DNA of 64,000 nt from Phorcus lineatus (lineage: Eukaryota; Mollusca; Gastropoda; Trochida; Trochidae), in NCBI GenBank assembly GCA_921293015.1, contig OV121092.1:3788001-3852000 (forward strand). Reading direction: 5' to 3'. Position numbers and translations under genes: made by a program. This document shows positions 12,621-27,010 of the stretch, piece by piece. The notes beneath the pieces were generated by a model. It searched no databases. It worked only from the letters and a program-made list of their open reading frames with translations, and had not been told where the DNA came from. The first letter of the stretch is position 1, and each line of letters starts with the position of its first letter.

Positions 12621-15600
12621 AGGGTTAAATTAGATATGGAGAGCTTTATATAAGAGCTTTAATTGTAACCGTTCCCATACCTCGAAGCAGCAGGGAGTAT
12701 ATGTTGTACATGAAACCTGTTTTTAAAAAGAATCAATGATGATGCGACCGGAAATCTTTCTTTCAAAGATTTCTGTAAAAAAATGATATTGTTTGATCAT
12801 TGTTCGTCTCATGGACTACAATGTTGAAACTGCAGGTATGTAGTAATTGCAAAGTTGAAATATGAATGCTGTGGAAGATGAGCCACATTGAATCATCACT
12901 TTTCCTATCTATAGTCTACGTTATGAACCATAAACAACCGATTGAGGCTACCGGCATATGTACATTGTTGCCTCTTGTAAAGCTTTACTGATAGCGATTG
13001 CTGTATCATATCTTGAATTCGTAGATTATCATAAAAGCTCCAGACAGATACGTTTTACATAAGCTGTCGAAGTGCATACTGATCCAAACTTATTTACTTA
13101 TGATTTATTACGAGCGTAAACATAAATGACACAACAATAAATGAATAAATTTCGCCCTTTCAATAATCTGTTGTTGATACTCAAATCATGTCTACCGTGG
13201 GAAAAAGTTATGATTCGAAAAAAAATTATTTATTTGTTTAAATATCGTCATGTCTTTTTATGAGATAATCTACTCTTAATTAGTTACATACTGGAAAAAT
13301 AAAATACTTGATTATATTCATGAAAACACTACAAACATATTTTGACGCCATGATCGTAAGTCTAAAAGGTATCTGTTTTGCTTTGTATACGTGTATACGT
13401 GTAAAGCACCGAAAACAAAACAAAACACAATATTTGTTTCATGAGATAAATGCGAATGTAAGTAACAGAATCGTGGGGTTTACACATTATCTGTAGCAGA
13501 TAAGGATTTACTTGTTGTTGGATATTTCATGTCTAATATAAAAATTATTTTTATCATTTATCTACATTCTGCCAAATACATTACTTGCTATTGTTTATGA
13601 AAGACACTAAAATCCTTTTTTACCTTAGCTGTTAACATGAGCGAACGCCTACACTGTATTTAGTATTAGTTTTGATATACAAATGATTTGTTGATTGAAA
13701 AACAGTTAATAATACATACTTTTATAATGTATATGTATGGTTGAGGTCTTAGTGGAGGGAAGGTGAGTAAAGTTTTTATATCGGTTAAGGTTTGAAATGA
13801 GAAAATGATGAATAAATTTCTCTCTCTATGCTGCTTTTCTTTTGACATGGAATCTCTTTATCTGAGTGCTACACAGATAATATTTGTTTCATTCGATTTA
13901 AGCCGAACGTTAAGGAATGAAGTATATATTCAAACTAAAGCTTTCCACTCCTTATTGTTTGACTCTTAAAGTAGAATTAAATTTTAGTTCATGTAAATTC
14001 TACGGCAATATTTTGTCGATTAAATAAAATATAAATCTAATATTCAGAAATTAAAAAAACATGTTTACGGGTGTCAATCACTAATTTATTGAAAAAAAAG
14101 ACTATAAATTGTCTGTCTGGTTCACCAAGACATCAGATTTACATTTATTCTCGACGCATGAAGAGACAGGAGAGATATCTGTAAAGTTATTGATATTTAA
14201 CGGTGAATAAGGACAGTTATATTTTCATCCACTGACGCAGCATTTTTGAATTCATTGAGATTCCGTTAGAAATATATACAAAGCTCACATACTGGAACAA
14301 AGCGGGCAATTCAAATTATTTCTTCTAAAATACACTTTGTTGAATGTTTACCTGCAACTTACAGTTTATCGTTAAATCACTTCAAATGTATAATGCAAGA
14401 AGGACAATCTAAAATGACACAACTAAGTTGTTTAAATCGTGTACAACAGGAAGTCATTACACAAAAAACCAAAAGAAGCCCTTAAGTCATTGAAGATTCA
14501 TTTGAATGACTCTTTTTTTATTACGTTTTTTTTACATATTTGATTAACATTTACACGATGATATATGATTGATGTGAATGAATGTTACATAACGGACAAC
14601 AGTAATTATGAGATAACCAGCCTGACTGAATGGTGGTTTTGGCGTGTAAACTACAGCAAATGAAATAACTCTTGGAAGGTTTAGTTATAATTTTTTTTTC
14701 AAATTGTTAAGACTTTTGTGTCTAAGATCGGGTAAATGTATTCCTTTAAGCATAAACATTATTATAGGAGAATATATGTTGTTTTGTGTAGAACAAGTGT
14801 ATTAAGTACTGAAAATATCTACGAAATCGTGACCCAAAATCAACAACGTTGCAAATATATAATGTTTAGCAATAAATCATCATCAACCAAGCAAGCAAGT
14901 TTGACTGACAAATCAACCTTGGACATATCAATTAGTGATAACGTCAACAACAATGAAAACACATGAAAAAATGTTTCCTGTTGGTAGTGTTATGTAATAG
15001 TGTCGAAATGCACGCAACGCAATTTGTTCGTGAATCCTCGTTTCAAAAAGATGCACATGAGAATGGAGTTAATTGTTCGAATGGATTCTCTCCTACATGT
15101 TACTGTCTTCTGCTGTCAGATCAAACGATTTTATTTTCTTGATTTTATAATTTTCTTTATAATGTTAACAGCAAACATATAATTTCAACATGAAAAGCAT
15201 GATCCTTTAATTTGTCTATAGGTAACGGTTTATATGTTCATAGGTTTCCACGAGATCAGAGTTTACTCATTTAACCAGCAAGCAACGTATACGTTACCTC
15301 ATTACCAATGAAAAATCAAATGTTAATGTTAGTAATCTTGAATAGATATATTTTTTTATTAACATATTTCTGGTTTGGAGCATCGAGATAAGAGATTTTA
15401 AGACGATGAATTTATCATATTCATTATTAATTATTCATGAATAATTACATCCTTGGTCCGATTTCATACTTCTATTTTTAAAATGTTTCTGTAAAATCAT
15501 ATTGATAGTTTTGATTGACAACAGAATATGCATCTACGTTTATTGGTTTTATACAATAGAAGAAGAATGTTTTAACAATTTAAGGATCAGTCCATAAACT

Positions 15601-16548
15601 GCATGTTTCATATAATTTAAAAAAGTAATACTAAGTTTCATTATCAGACCAGTCACTGTTAAGGGAACCACCCAAATTTATCCATCAAGACTTGAAGACA
15701 AGAGAATGAGACTTCGGATTTCTTTTTACACCAATATTATACAAGTAGTAATGAGACTGATACATCCTAAATACAATTCCAAAATAATTCAAAATTAGCA
15801 TTGAAAATGTAACGTCAGTAACACACACACAAACAATTCATATTCACTAATTAAGATAAGTTAAGAAAACAAACATAGTCGTTTTCACTTATAATCATAA
15901 CAATGTCGCAAAAAAGCTTGGAAGTCCTGTCCTGTCATAAGTAAGCAAAAACAGTTATTACAATATAGAAACATGGTTTTTGTTTCTATGGTCGTTATCT
16001 ATGAATTGTCAAATTCTGAAGATAACTCTCAACATGTCATTTTATATAAACAGAGGCTACTTGAAAGTCAGGTAACATTATTATGTCTGTGATCCAACAA
16101 TAACAACAAGCATTGTTATCATTTACAGTATTGAATAAATAGATTCCTATCGAATGCCATTTTGGAATGCAACAGTACTGCGACATATGTCATTAGGAAA
16201 ACGTCATTTAAAACAGACAACTGACAGAAAAAAGAGTAAAAAGCGTATGACAAGTGCCATCAATACAACATTAGAATATCATTTCGGCTTCTGCCCGTGT
16301 GTGTACGTTGTTTCTGAGCGAAAACTTTAACCGTTAGTACGTTATGGGTTGATTACGTTGTTAATTTCATCTTTCACAATGTTTTTCTAAAAGAACTAGC
16401 GCCGGCTGCATTTTCTTAGTGATTCCCTATCGAGGTATTTCGTATACGTTTTATATCTTCAGCATTAATGAAGCCTTTTCAGGGTTTAGTGTGTGAAAGA
16501 TTTGTTTGGTCAGCTTTAGTAGGTGAAGAAGAAAAAGCAACAGCAGCG

Positions 16549-16670
16549 ACAGTAGTAGTAGTGGGAGTTGTGGTGGACGTCGTAGTAGTAATAATGAAAG
16601 TAGTATTAGCAGAAGTAGTAGTAGTAGTAGTAGTAGTTGTAGTAGTAGTAGTTGTAGTAGTGGCAGTTGC
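16549..16670 (+). repeat. Imperfect (GTA)n trinucleotide microsatellite
   Basis: Blocks of GTA repeats are interrupted by GTT, GGA and GAA triplets. All frames stay open across the tract, which produces poly-Val, poly-Thr and poly-Leu ORFs that are artefacts of the repeat. Confidence 0.93.
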
Positions 16671-17129
16671 ATTCAAACATTGAGAAACGTCTGACCATCG
16701 TCAATATTTGAAAAGCTCATTGGAGCAGGCTACAGGTATCAATTTTCCGAATTAAGTGTTTGAATTTTCTCGATTACAAATATTGAATAGTGTTATATCA
16801 GAGACGATGATAATGATAGTTTAGATAAAATCAAATGCACAAGGATTGAAATAAATCGGAAAACACTGAAAAAATTATGTCGTCAACCATAAACATATCT
16901 TTGGTCATATGGAAAAGAATATCAGAATTTACTCCTTTTGAGAAAGGAATTTTAAGTTTCTAATTTGCCTTTCTTATGATTAAATGCAATGAAGATCGTG
17001 ATGTGAGCTTGACCTTAACCATAGTCATTGAAAGCCAGGGTTTCCTTTCACAAACCTCCCATTCTTTAACATTGCAGAAAGGTAACTTCAGAGACCTACG
17101 GTCACCTTTAGGCTTTGTGAAAGGAGGCC

Positions 17130-17292
17130 CTGACCCATACCGATAGTGGTTACAAACATTGGGACAACTAATTTGCTTGCAATCCTTCACAGCCGGAGAC
17201 AACCATTCAATGAAGAGCAATTTGTCTACCCTGGTGGACAGGATTTGCTGTGTTGAGGGCGATCTAATTTTATACTGAATTTGGTCTCGTCA
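17130..17292 (+). repeat. Dispersed repeat related to 12.42-12.62 kb
   Basis: Shares the ordered blocks described for the 12.42 kb copy. It lies inside block X1 but has no counterpart in X2, consistent with a separate insertion. Confidence 0.4.
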
Positions 17293-18200
17293 TCGTCTTT
17301 GTTTGTTTGTTTTTTGCTTTACATGAACAAATCTGCACTGTACTTCTCATATGATATCACTATTATACTATTTTCAAAGCATGATAACTATTTGATATAC
17401 ATTTTAAAGAATTTACACAGAATAACAAATAATTGAATGGAACCAGGAATACCCTGTCATGACACACACGTTTCGTAAAATATGCACACATTTATTCTCT
17501 ATAAATTATCAAATTTAAAGCAGGTACAATATTACCTTTAGTAACATAATTCAAGTTGAGTATCATAAATCATAAACGAATAACATATTTGTATTGTTTA
17601 TTAATAAGGGCCATATTTCGCGGTCCTTTCAAAATTTCCTATACCAACTATACCATACTATACTACTATATCTATACCAACTTTATCATTATCCAGTTGA
17701 ATATCCTTTAACATCTCAGACTGACTTCTGTCTCGTATGAGACGTGTGCGAATCGCAAAGGTAGCGGAACTTCAGGCTTCTAAGCGCTTTAGGAATAGAC
17801 TGAATGCTTCATTTTAAACAGCAGGGCCGATTGGTCAACTTACAATCTATAGTATTAACGAAGCTGATTGCAGTATTCAACGGAAATGCAGTTACGTAAA
17901 TAATGAGATAAGACAGACACGTTTTTTCCCCATTCGTTTCGGAATACTGAATCCATTAGCTCCAATCGATACACCAATAACAACGCTGATAACATTTGTA
18001 TGTAATTATCAGCAGTTAAAGGTGAATTAAAACAAGGAAGTTGACTTTGTACGAAATTGTATCGTGATGTCCTTGAACATTGCTGATTAGGACAGAAAAC
18101 AAATAAGCATCATGCCAATTGATTGATCATGAAGTAGACTGCAACGTTTTCTGTTTTATTGATTGTTATAAATGATGTACATAGAATTTGCGTAATCTTT

Positions 18201-19464
18201 CTCATAATCAACATTATCTTAAGATTATTTACAAAACGCAGGAAATGGTTTAGTTTTTGAATGTTTATAATTCCCATATCACTTCTATATATACTGGTCA
18301 GACGTTTATGTGAAAATGAAATTTTGTATTCTCACAACATGAAATAGCTTTCTTGTTTAAACAGTAAATAAAGAGTCAAATACACATTATGCTCAAGAGA
18401 ATATGAAGAATTTTTACTTTATCAAAGTACAATAGGAAGTCAATATTTCATAGAAGTGAATAGAGATGAACGTATTGAATTTCCCTCGTATATACTCCCT
18501 GGAAACATACTAAATATGGCATGTGGGATAGCCTTGGCTCTGTATCCAAACAATTCGTTCAATGCACTTGCAGGGAAACAAAAGTCCCTATTTAATCAAT
18601 TTTATGAGTTTTGATTAGAAAATGAAAATATAAACAACGTTCATTATTTAATCTATTCATTTCTTTTATGAATCTTATGTTTATTTTACGAATTTTACAC
18701 TGTTATTTTTATACATTTTTGTATTTATGAAAACGAATATAAAGCATTAATGATTGATGCAAGTTACCACGATTTTGAGATTTTGTGATATTGTGACAAT
18801 CTTTCCATGACAACGTTACAATTGGTTTAAACGCCATTATGGAGATTGGCAATCACGGTAATGATGACAAGAAATTGATTGATCCTTGTCAATAAATATA
18901 GTTAAGACCGGTTTGATACTTTTGTTAGTATTTCCTACACTATGAAGAGATGTTGACAGGACTGACTTACTAGCTGTACCTTGATTAGTTCTTGCTTTTG
19001 AGACAGTTGTATAACGTGGTTCTTCACTCGTAACTTTTATTTGTAATTTTATTGGAACGACTATGTTAACGTCATTCTGTATATCATATTATCAAGATTA
19101 TAAATTATTTTGAACGTGTTTTGAATTTAGTGTATTTTGTTATGGCAAATGTATTCAGGTCATAAAGACATGCAATAGTCAGTGTCTATAAACACGAGGT
19201 CTTTGCAGATTTAAAGTTTGCTTGATAAAATACACTAAGATTTGTGATATCATGCATGTTATTCCACACAATCTAATTTGAATTCAATGCAACGAATCAA
19301 TTGTAATCCAGTACAGTATTATTTTTTTCGTTATGAAACGCTCAGCTCATACTGCAATTGATATTAAACTGGAAATCAAAAGGAACAACAGTGAAAAGGT
19401 TGATAAGATGAAAATGTAATGAACCGAATCGCTTCATCTCTTGATATGCCGAATCGAAACTCTA
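18201..19464. other. Non-coding spacer between X1 and Y1
   Basis: AT-rich, with no gene or recognisable repeat. Confidence 0.45.
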
Positions 19465-22400
19465 ACGATTATTTAACGATCAATGGATACTGGTTATCGC
19501 TCCAACAAATGCTCCCTTTTGAATTATTAGCTTTGATGTTTAATCACTTAAGGGGAATAGTATAAGCTCTCTGTAAACAAGATAAAGTCAGAACGGGACA
19601 GGTTCATTAAATTGGAACCTTTATCATACAGATTCAGCTTATAGTGAAACAATAGTGCTTGCCCTAATAGAATAAGCCATGACTACATAATATAGGGATT
19701 CAGTACTAGATTTTTGAAAATTGGCAGTTAATGGCTAAGCCAATGTCATATATTATGAAGGATAAAAACCATTATTTAAAGATTAAGCATTTTCATTTGT
19801 GTCTACATAAGCGAATACTACATAAATCGCATTGACGACACATTCGCAATAGAAAAAAAATATTAGAAAGTCGGACCGTTCCATATACGATTTTGTTGTG
19901 GAGGAAACCATGTCTTTTATAACAATGATATTAATTTTAAACAGTTATATTGAAACATACATTGTCATTGATAACCTATTGCAAACGAGATATTCCTAAA
20001 TATCCCTCGAGTATATTTATCAGTTATCGGTATCTTTATAATATTCACAATTGAGTAACAAAATATTACCTGTTTAATGTCATCCAGCACTTTAATACTT
20101 AAACCATTGTGTACTGACCCAATAGGAAATTATCGGTAAATGTTGATCAGTCAGTTATTGTTCCTGAAGGATAATCACTGAGAAGAAGCTCATTTAAAAC
20201 TTTGTTGCTATCTACTGGCGAAACACATATCAAATCCATACGTTGTAAATATTAGTTATCCTCGGGGTTTTGTACTGTAATTTTACAATATTTCATAGCA
20301 ACCACATCCTAAAACTTTTTGTTATTTTTTAATCTATGTACAACTATCTTGTCAGTTCGGATGGGTTAAAGGCAACAAGCATAAGAATAAATTTAGTCGG
20401 ATTAATATCTGTTTCAAAGAAAGAAACAATTTGCTATGCTATCCACATTTACATTTTGTTTTGTGTTGAATAGCAAATCTACAAATATTCATTTGACTGC
20501 ACCAAGTTAGTTTGGAACATTTAAAGGTATCAATAAATGCAATGGAGATTTGTGGAAATAATCACCTAATTGAAATTAATGAAACATATACATATGATAT
20601 TGCAGTCAAGTGCAAACTTCATTTAAACTAGATATCTAATATGTAATACTTTTTAGGTAATAACCCAATACTTATCTTTTGGCCACACTTCCCAAATAGA
20701 AACTAATGACAATGAGTATGGTATACTGTATTCAGTCGAATATTGTTCTGAAAGTAGTAACTAGATAGTATCAAGTGTTTATAGATAAAATGCATTATTT
20801 TGTAAAGTCCCTTTTTGACATTCCTTATTGTAAATCAAGTCGATTGTTTCCTTTCGTGTTTGTCGTCAGTTTTATATAGATATTCAAATATAAATATAAT
20901 TTCAAAATAAAGTAATAAAACCTACGAATTAAACTGTACTAAAGCCTTAATAATTCAAGTCACAGCCTCGTCAGCTTCTGTCATTTTTAATAGGTTTGTT
21001 TACGTCAGCTTTGATCTAATTACGTCTGGTTTCTAGTTCTGTTACTTTAAATAATACGAATGTGTCTGTGTAAGGGAAGTGGGTAGTTACTCTAGTTCAC
21101 TGTTGAATCTTGAATAACAGAATGATAATTATAATCAATGTTATATTAAGTGAGACAACGTTTTACAACTGCTTAGATTATCACAAAGCTTCATTTCATA
21201 TTGTATCGTTTATAGGGACTGCATTATCTGCCAAATGTAGAAACTCAAAGCTACAATTTCACGGTAAGTATCAAAACTCCGATGTCAATTGACAATCGCC
21301 AAAGTTAAGATGTGAAGAGATCTAACCAAAATAGATTCCTTTAGGAAGCCTTAATTATAATTCTCAACTCACAAGATTATACATTTTCTCATTGGGAAGT
21401 AAAGCATGCTATTTGATCTTTTTGATTAATACTTTTTTAATTGGCTGTTGTTATTTAACATTGTTGCAGGTAGAGTACAAACCTTAACAGAGTGTGGTTT
21501 CTAAAATCAAAGTCTTCGGTAGTACAAATATAATTCTATTTTGATGTCCAAATTATGAATATCAGAGCAAACGCCTATTCTTTAGTACACGGTTTAAAAA
21601 CCAGTTTTATTTACTTTCAAACTAGTTTCGTTTACGGTGATAAAATGAATATTTCAAACGTACCAATGCAATGTTCTATATAACGGCAACGAACTTATAT
21701 ATACATGTGCATAAATTCACCTTTATGTCTTTGCGATAAATACATCAAGGTAAACATTTTTAGCCAAATAACTTTACTTAAAAAAATACCTGAAATAAAT
21801 GAGATAAGAATATCAGTGAATTGAAAAGATAATCAACATAACAAAATCTTAAAATATTTTATTTATTTTCGTTAGTTGAACAGCCATCTTACTGCAAGTA
21901 ATGTAGCATGTTTTCTGTGAGAAAGTCTAAAGTCTGACGTACTAAATTGGATAAGCTCGGCAAATACAATTTTTCAATTTCAAACGATTAATAAGTTCGG
22001 ACTCACAATGGAATGGCCGGAATGGGGAAAACTCAAGTACAACAAGAACATCGAAAAAAAGGTTAGCAATGCTTTAAACATACATTTAACCATATGATTT
22101 TTCAGGCACATTTTCTGTATCAATGGTATTTTACAGTAGCCTTCCAATGCGCCACTGATTTTTTGTTATAAGAAGCTAACATGACGATGTTAGCTCTAAG
22201 TTAATTGATGCCTTATTATTGTCATCTATGAGAGTTTGATCCGACTATATATAACAGATTTTGCCCTGAGGTAAACAGGCTTTGCTTGACATCAGATAAT
22301 ACATCAGGTACCTTAAGTAATAGGATTCAGTGAATGACACATGTGAAATGGATAGATTAGGGGTTAACTAATAACATTATAAACCGGTCATGGGCCAAGC

Positions 22401-22508
22401 GGAACGTGGCTCTATTACACTAAGCCTTGGCAATAGGTCTTGGCTCCAGAGTAATTTTAAGATTTGGAGATGGATCCAGAAGGTTAAGGGTGTACTAATA
22501 ATATGTTA
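19465..22508 (+). repeat. Segmental duplication block Y1
   Basis: Collinear with Y2, which follows head to tail. Strongest matches: 'ggttatcgctccaacaaatg' (19493 and 22544), 'aacagttatattgaaac' (19940 and 23083), 'atgcaatggag' (20536 and 23656), the 'ctgtcat..taataggtttgttta' segment (20978 and 25235), and the distal block at 22168-22500. ORFs are not conserved between copies, so the similarity is not coding. Confidence 0.85.
22168..22500 (+). repeat. Conserved ~330-bp distal Y block, copy 1
   Basis: Better preserved than the rest of the Y unit and present three times (22.17, 26.66 and 48.15 kb). Shared segments include 'gttagctctaagttaattga', 'ggggttaactaataacatta' and 'ggttaagggtgtact'. 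Stops occur in every frame in all copies, so it is non-coding. It could be an old short element or a conserved regulatory or RNA element. Confidence 0.72.
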
Positions 22509-25500
22509 CAGTGTTACGATTATTTAACGATAAAAGAGTACTGGTTATCGCTCCAACAAATGCTCCCTTTTGAATTCTAAGCTTTGATGTGTACTGACTT
22601 GAGGGAAATAGTATATCAGCTCTCTGTATACAAGATAAAGGGAGATGGTTCATAAGATTGGAACGTTTACAAATCATACAGACTCAGCATGAGGTGAATC
22701 AGTAGTGCTTGACATAAGTCATGACTGCAGAGTTTAAAACTCAGTGTTAAATATTGGAAAAATGGCAGTTAATGGGTAAGCAAGTGTCATATATTTTGAA
22801 GGAAATATACCTATTATCTAAAGATTTCTTGTTAATTTCAATTTATGTGAACGCTACATATACTACTTTATATATACATAAAACATACTATATTGCACTG
22901 AAAACAAGTACACGATAATTTATAAAAATCAGGGTTCTATTCTACAAAGCAGTTGTATTGTTACAATCAGCTGTAGCGCATTATTTAAACATTGGTCACA
23001 ATCGATTTTAGTCCAGGCCGTCCCTGTTAAGATTTTGTGGTGGAAGAAATTCGAGAATTTTTAACAACAACGATTTGAACTGGAAACAGTTATATTGAAA
23101 CTTACAACACGGAAACAAGTCTCTTCTTTCTTCTCCTTTCCTATCGGTATTTAAACATTATTCGCATTTCAATAATAGATGGGGTCGTGAATTGCCCATT
23201 TAATTTCATACTTCATCAGACATTTTATGAATCCAAAACTTAAAAAATTCAAGCAATATGTACTGCCATAAGAAGACATTCTCTGTAAATCTTGTTCAAT
23301 CAGTAATTGTTCTAAATATTATTCCCTTAGAAAAAATTCCCTTAACATTTTATTGCCATCTACTGATGAAATACATCTCAAATTTTATACTTTGTCTATA
23401 TTAGTTTTCCTGTGGGTGTTGTACTTTTACTTTACAATATTCCATTCCACAAAAGTTGTGTTGTCATGTATCTTGTCTTAAAAGGTCACAGGCATAAGAA
23501 TAAATGTAATGTTTAATTCATATATGTTTCCTTTTATTAGAAATAATTTGGTATGATATGAAATTCTATATTTTGATTTGTTTGGTATAACAAATAATGC
23601 CAATATTCATTTGATTGCACCAAGTTCGTATTGGACCATTTAAGGTATGAGTAAAATGCAATGGAGGTTCCCAGGAAGTAATCGTCTAAATGATATGAAA
23701 GATATATATTTACATGACATTGCAAGCATGTAAAAACCTTTGCTATAAAATGTGATGACATTGGTGATGTTTTTTTATGCTTAGTGAAATAAATGTGCTT
23801 AGTTTGTGACCAGTATACTACATAAATGAACATGTCTTAACCATGGTTAATAAATGAAAAAAACTTGTAGTCACCTGTAGGCACTACAAAAATAATAACT
23901 AACTAATGACTGTCAGTTCCCTCCTCTTTTTCGAAAGAACTGAAAGAATGGCGTGCGGGTTAATGGCATCTTCTAAAGGATGAGAATTAGCAAATGATTT
24001 GCAAGAGAAAATAATCACATTGATCAATTCATTTTACTGCCAAAATTCTAGTTTTATCGTTATTATCGTTAAGTTTAAATTTACATTTAGTTTGTTGTCA
24101 TCAAAGTTTCAAGTTTCAAGTTAACAGAAGTATAATCCTTCTACAATCATTTAATAGATTGACAAAGCGAACAATAATTGCAAAAAATATTGATTAATGT
24201 AATTTGATTTGAAACGTTCATGTTTGTAAAATCAATGATAAAGTTTCTATCCAATTAACTGAAAACTGACGCCCCTAGCATAACTGGTCATGGATTTATT
24301 ATTTGCAATGCTTTGTTTCAATCCTGTTATTTTAAAAGAGAATCTCGTTAACACAGGGCGACATCATGATCAATACAAAGTGGTGGCAAGTAGGCTATTT
24401 CCTTATAGATATATTCTTTTACTTGTTATTTCCCAAATAAAAAATGATGACTACGATTATGAAATACTGTAAGTAATCAGTCTAATAATTGTTCCAAAAA
24501 ATCTCTATATCTACTGTTTCTGTCCGTTTGTATACTGATAAATGTAACATTTGTCTTATATTCTTTGTCATTTGAGAGACGTTTGTATTTAACAGGTCTA
24601 CCTTTTCAAATTACTATTGGATAAAATTTAAATGTAAAATGTTAAAATATCAAATATAGATTTAGAATACAGTAAACTTGAATAGTGTATTATAAAATTC
24701 AAATTTGAGAGCACTTTGAAATCTTACATTTTAGCATGTCAGAAGCTTGAAAGAGAGTAGTTATAATACTATTAAGAATTTATCCCGAACATTCAAGAAA
24801 TATCATGGAATATTCTGGATATCGGAGAAAATATTCACTCCGTCATTAATAGTTTGTAATAGTTTTATACTTGATATACTTTGTACTTAGTTTTCAAATA
24901 CTCGATCTAAACTATTTAGAATGAAAAAACAAAAGAACCGTATCATTAATTTCTTTGTGAATATTCATTACAAAAATAACACGAACACGAAGTGTATTCT
25001 ATCACTAAATAAATTCTAAATACAACAACATTTTTAATGGACTTTTCAGATATGTTTCCCAACTCTCTGACTTTGATATTTCTTACTGCAGATTATGTCT
25101 ATTTTGTATTGTTCCTTTAAATATTTGTCAGTTTTAGATGAATGTTCTTAACATTTTTTAGGTGAACTAATGAATCGTATGAAGAAACTCTATTATCAAT
25201 TGTGATTATTCGATTAATAGTCTTATCTTATTTCTGTCATCCATAATAGGTTTGTTTAAGTATCTTTGATCTACAAACATCTGGTTTCTAATTCTGTTTT
25301 CTGAAGTGGTTCTAATGGGTCTGTGTTAGGGACGTGGATAGTTATCCTAGTCCACTGGTAAATCTTGAATAACATACTGATAATGATAGTCAATTTCATA
25401 TCACAGGAGGCAACATTTAGAAGCTCGGCAGATAGATACAAAGTTAATTTGATATTGTACCTACCTAATTTGCATTATCTATCACAAATAGGAACTCAAA

Positions 25501-27010
25501 ATATAAAAACCCCACTTAAGTAAGTGTCCATAATAGGCATACAGGAATTCCTTTATATATACAGTTGAAAGAAACAGTTTATCTGATTTTTGCCATTGAA
25601 ATGTGTAAAGAATCTGTGACTGTTTGCATCATGATTGATTTATTGAGTCATAGTTAAATCATGAACTTAATCATCAACAAGTTAAAATTTGTGAAACAAT
25701 AAACGATTCCTGCAACACTTCAGTATATATATGCTTATAATTCCCAACTCACATGATTGCATAATTCACACAAAAAATATTAGACCTTCAAATACCAAGC
25801 ACACTACAGGATAGAAAAAAACCAATTGCAGTTTGAATCGAATCATTTGAATTTTCATGTGTTTTGGAAAAAACTTTCAATTCATTGTTGATTGATTGTA
25901 ACATTGTAGCGGATAGTTTTGACTGTGTGGTTTCTACAATAAACCTCTTTGATAATGTCCAAATAGAACCTCCTGCAATATCAAAATAACGAATATCTTA
26001 ATAAATGCCGTTTCTGAAGTGCTAGGTTTCAAAACCAGTTTCATTTACCTTTATACAATGATTAGACACCAATGTTTAAAAAGTACCAATGCAAAAGTTT
26101 ACAACTACAGTGAAATTATTCATATGTGTGGTTAGACCTAAACTCTTTCAATAGAATTTAACTGACTTTGCTAATTAGACTTCATAAATCGGCCCTTTAG
26201 TCTTTCAGATGATTGTCTGATGATTAAGACGTCTTGGACATTTAAAGTCATAAAGTAAAAACATTCAATATTCAAATAATTTTTCAGTTCAACAGCCATG
26301 TTACTATAGGAATAGTGACATGTTTTCTTATAAAGTACTAGTAAACTAACCTTCCAAGTGGGAAAAGCTAGGCAAAAACATTATCCAACTTTAAATGATT
26401 TAAAGTTTAGATTTTAAGTTCGAATTCGCACTGAAATGTCCGTCTGAAGTTTTTGCGAGTTTATGTGATTTTACTACTGGAGATTGAGATGATCACTTTA
26501 ATGATAGTACATTTTGTGTAAACTCGACTTTAATGAAGAATATGTTGAGATTGGTCCATCTCAAAAAGGGCGATTAACATGTTATGATGTGGTTATCAGG
26601 CATAATTCTCTGTATAAAAGGCATTCTACCGTAACCTCCCAATAAACCAGTGATTTCCTATAAGAACCTGAGATGACGATGTTAGCTCTAAGTTAATTGA
26701 TGCCCTATAAGTGTCATCATGGACAGTTTGATACTAGTATTTGTAACAGATTCGGCCCTGAGGTAAACACGCTGTGCTTGGCATCAAGCAATACATCATG
26801 TGCCTTTATAATGGGACTCGGATATGTGAAATCGATAGATTAGGGGTTAACTAATAACATTATAAACCAGTCAAGTGCCAAGCAGAAAGTGCTTCAATTA
26901 CACTTACCCTTAGCAATACGTCTTGGCTCCAGAGTAATGAGTATTGGAAATTGACAGATGGATCCAGTAGGTTAAGGGTGTACTAATAATATGTTACAGT
27001 GGTCAAAATG
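22509..27010 (+). repeat. Segmental duplication block Y2
   Basis: Starts with the same sequence as Y1 (acgattatttaacgat at 22515 and 19474) and is joined directly to the end of Y1 just after 'atgttacag'. It is longer than Y1 because of scattered insertions or deletions. The part from 24.07 kb onward is also collinear with Y3, for example 'agtaatcagtctaataattg' at 24472 and 45494. Confidence 0.85.
26660..27003 (+). repeat. Conserved ~330-bp distal Y block, copy 2
   Basis: Second copy of the block described at 22168; same segment order and no open frame. Confidence 0.72.

Larger units (their letters stand above)
13560..18200 (+). repeat. Segmental duplication block X1
   Basis: Collinear by-eye matches to X2: the 'aacatgagcgaac' segment (13635 and 36393), the 'agacatcagatt' segment (14130 and 36810), 'ttttgtgtagaacaa' (14782 and 37221), 'ttctgctgtcagat' (15108 and 37551) and a long match from 'cattcgtttcggaat' through 'aaatgatgtacatag' (17931-18185 and 39811-40030). 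No coding sequence is evident in the shared parts. Confidence 0.72.

Noticed and set aside
16451-16683. Poly-Leu, poly-Val and poly-Thr ORFs
   Set aside because: All arise from the (GTA)n microsatellite read in different frames.
21110-21292. ORF followed by a good plus-strand donor (CACG/GTAAGT at 21262)
   Set aside because: The corresponding segments in Y2 and Y3 keep neither the frame nor the donor.
23537-23833. 98-codon minus-strand ORF inside Y2
   Set aside because: The aligned Y1 sequence has stops and frameshifts, so the frame is not conserved.
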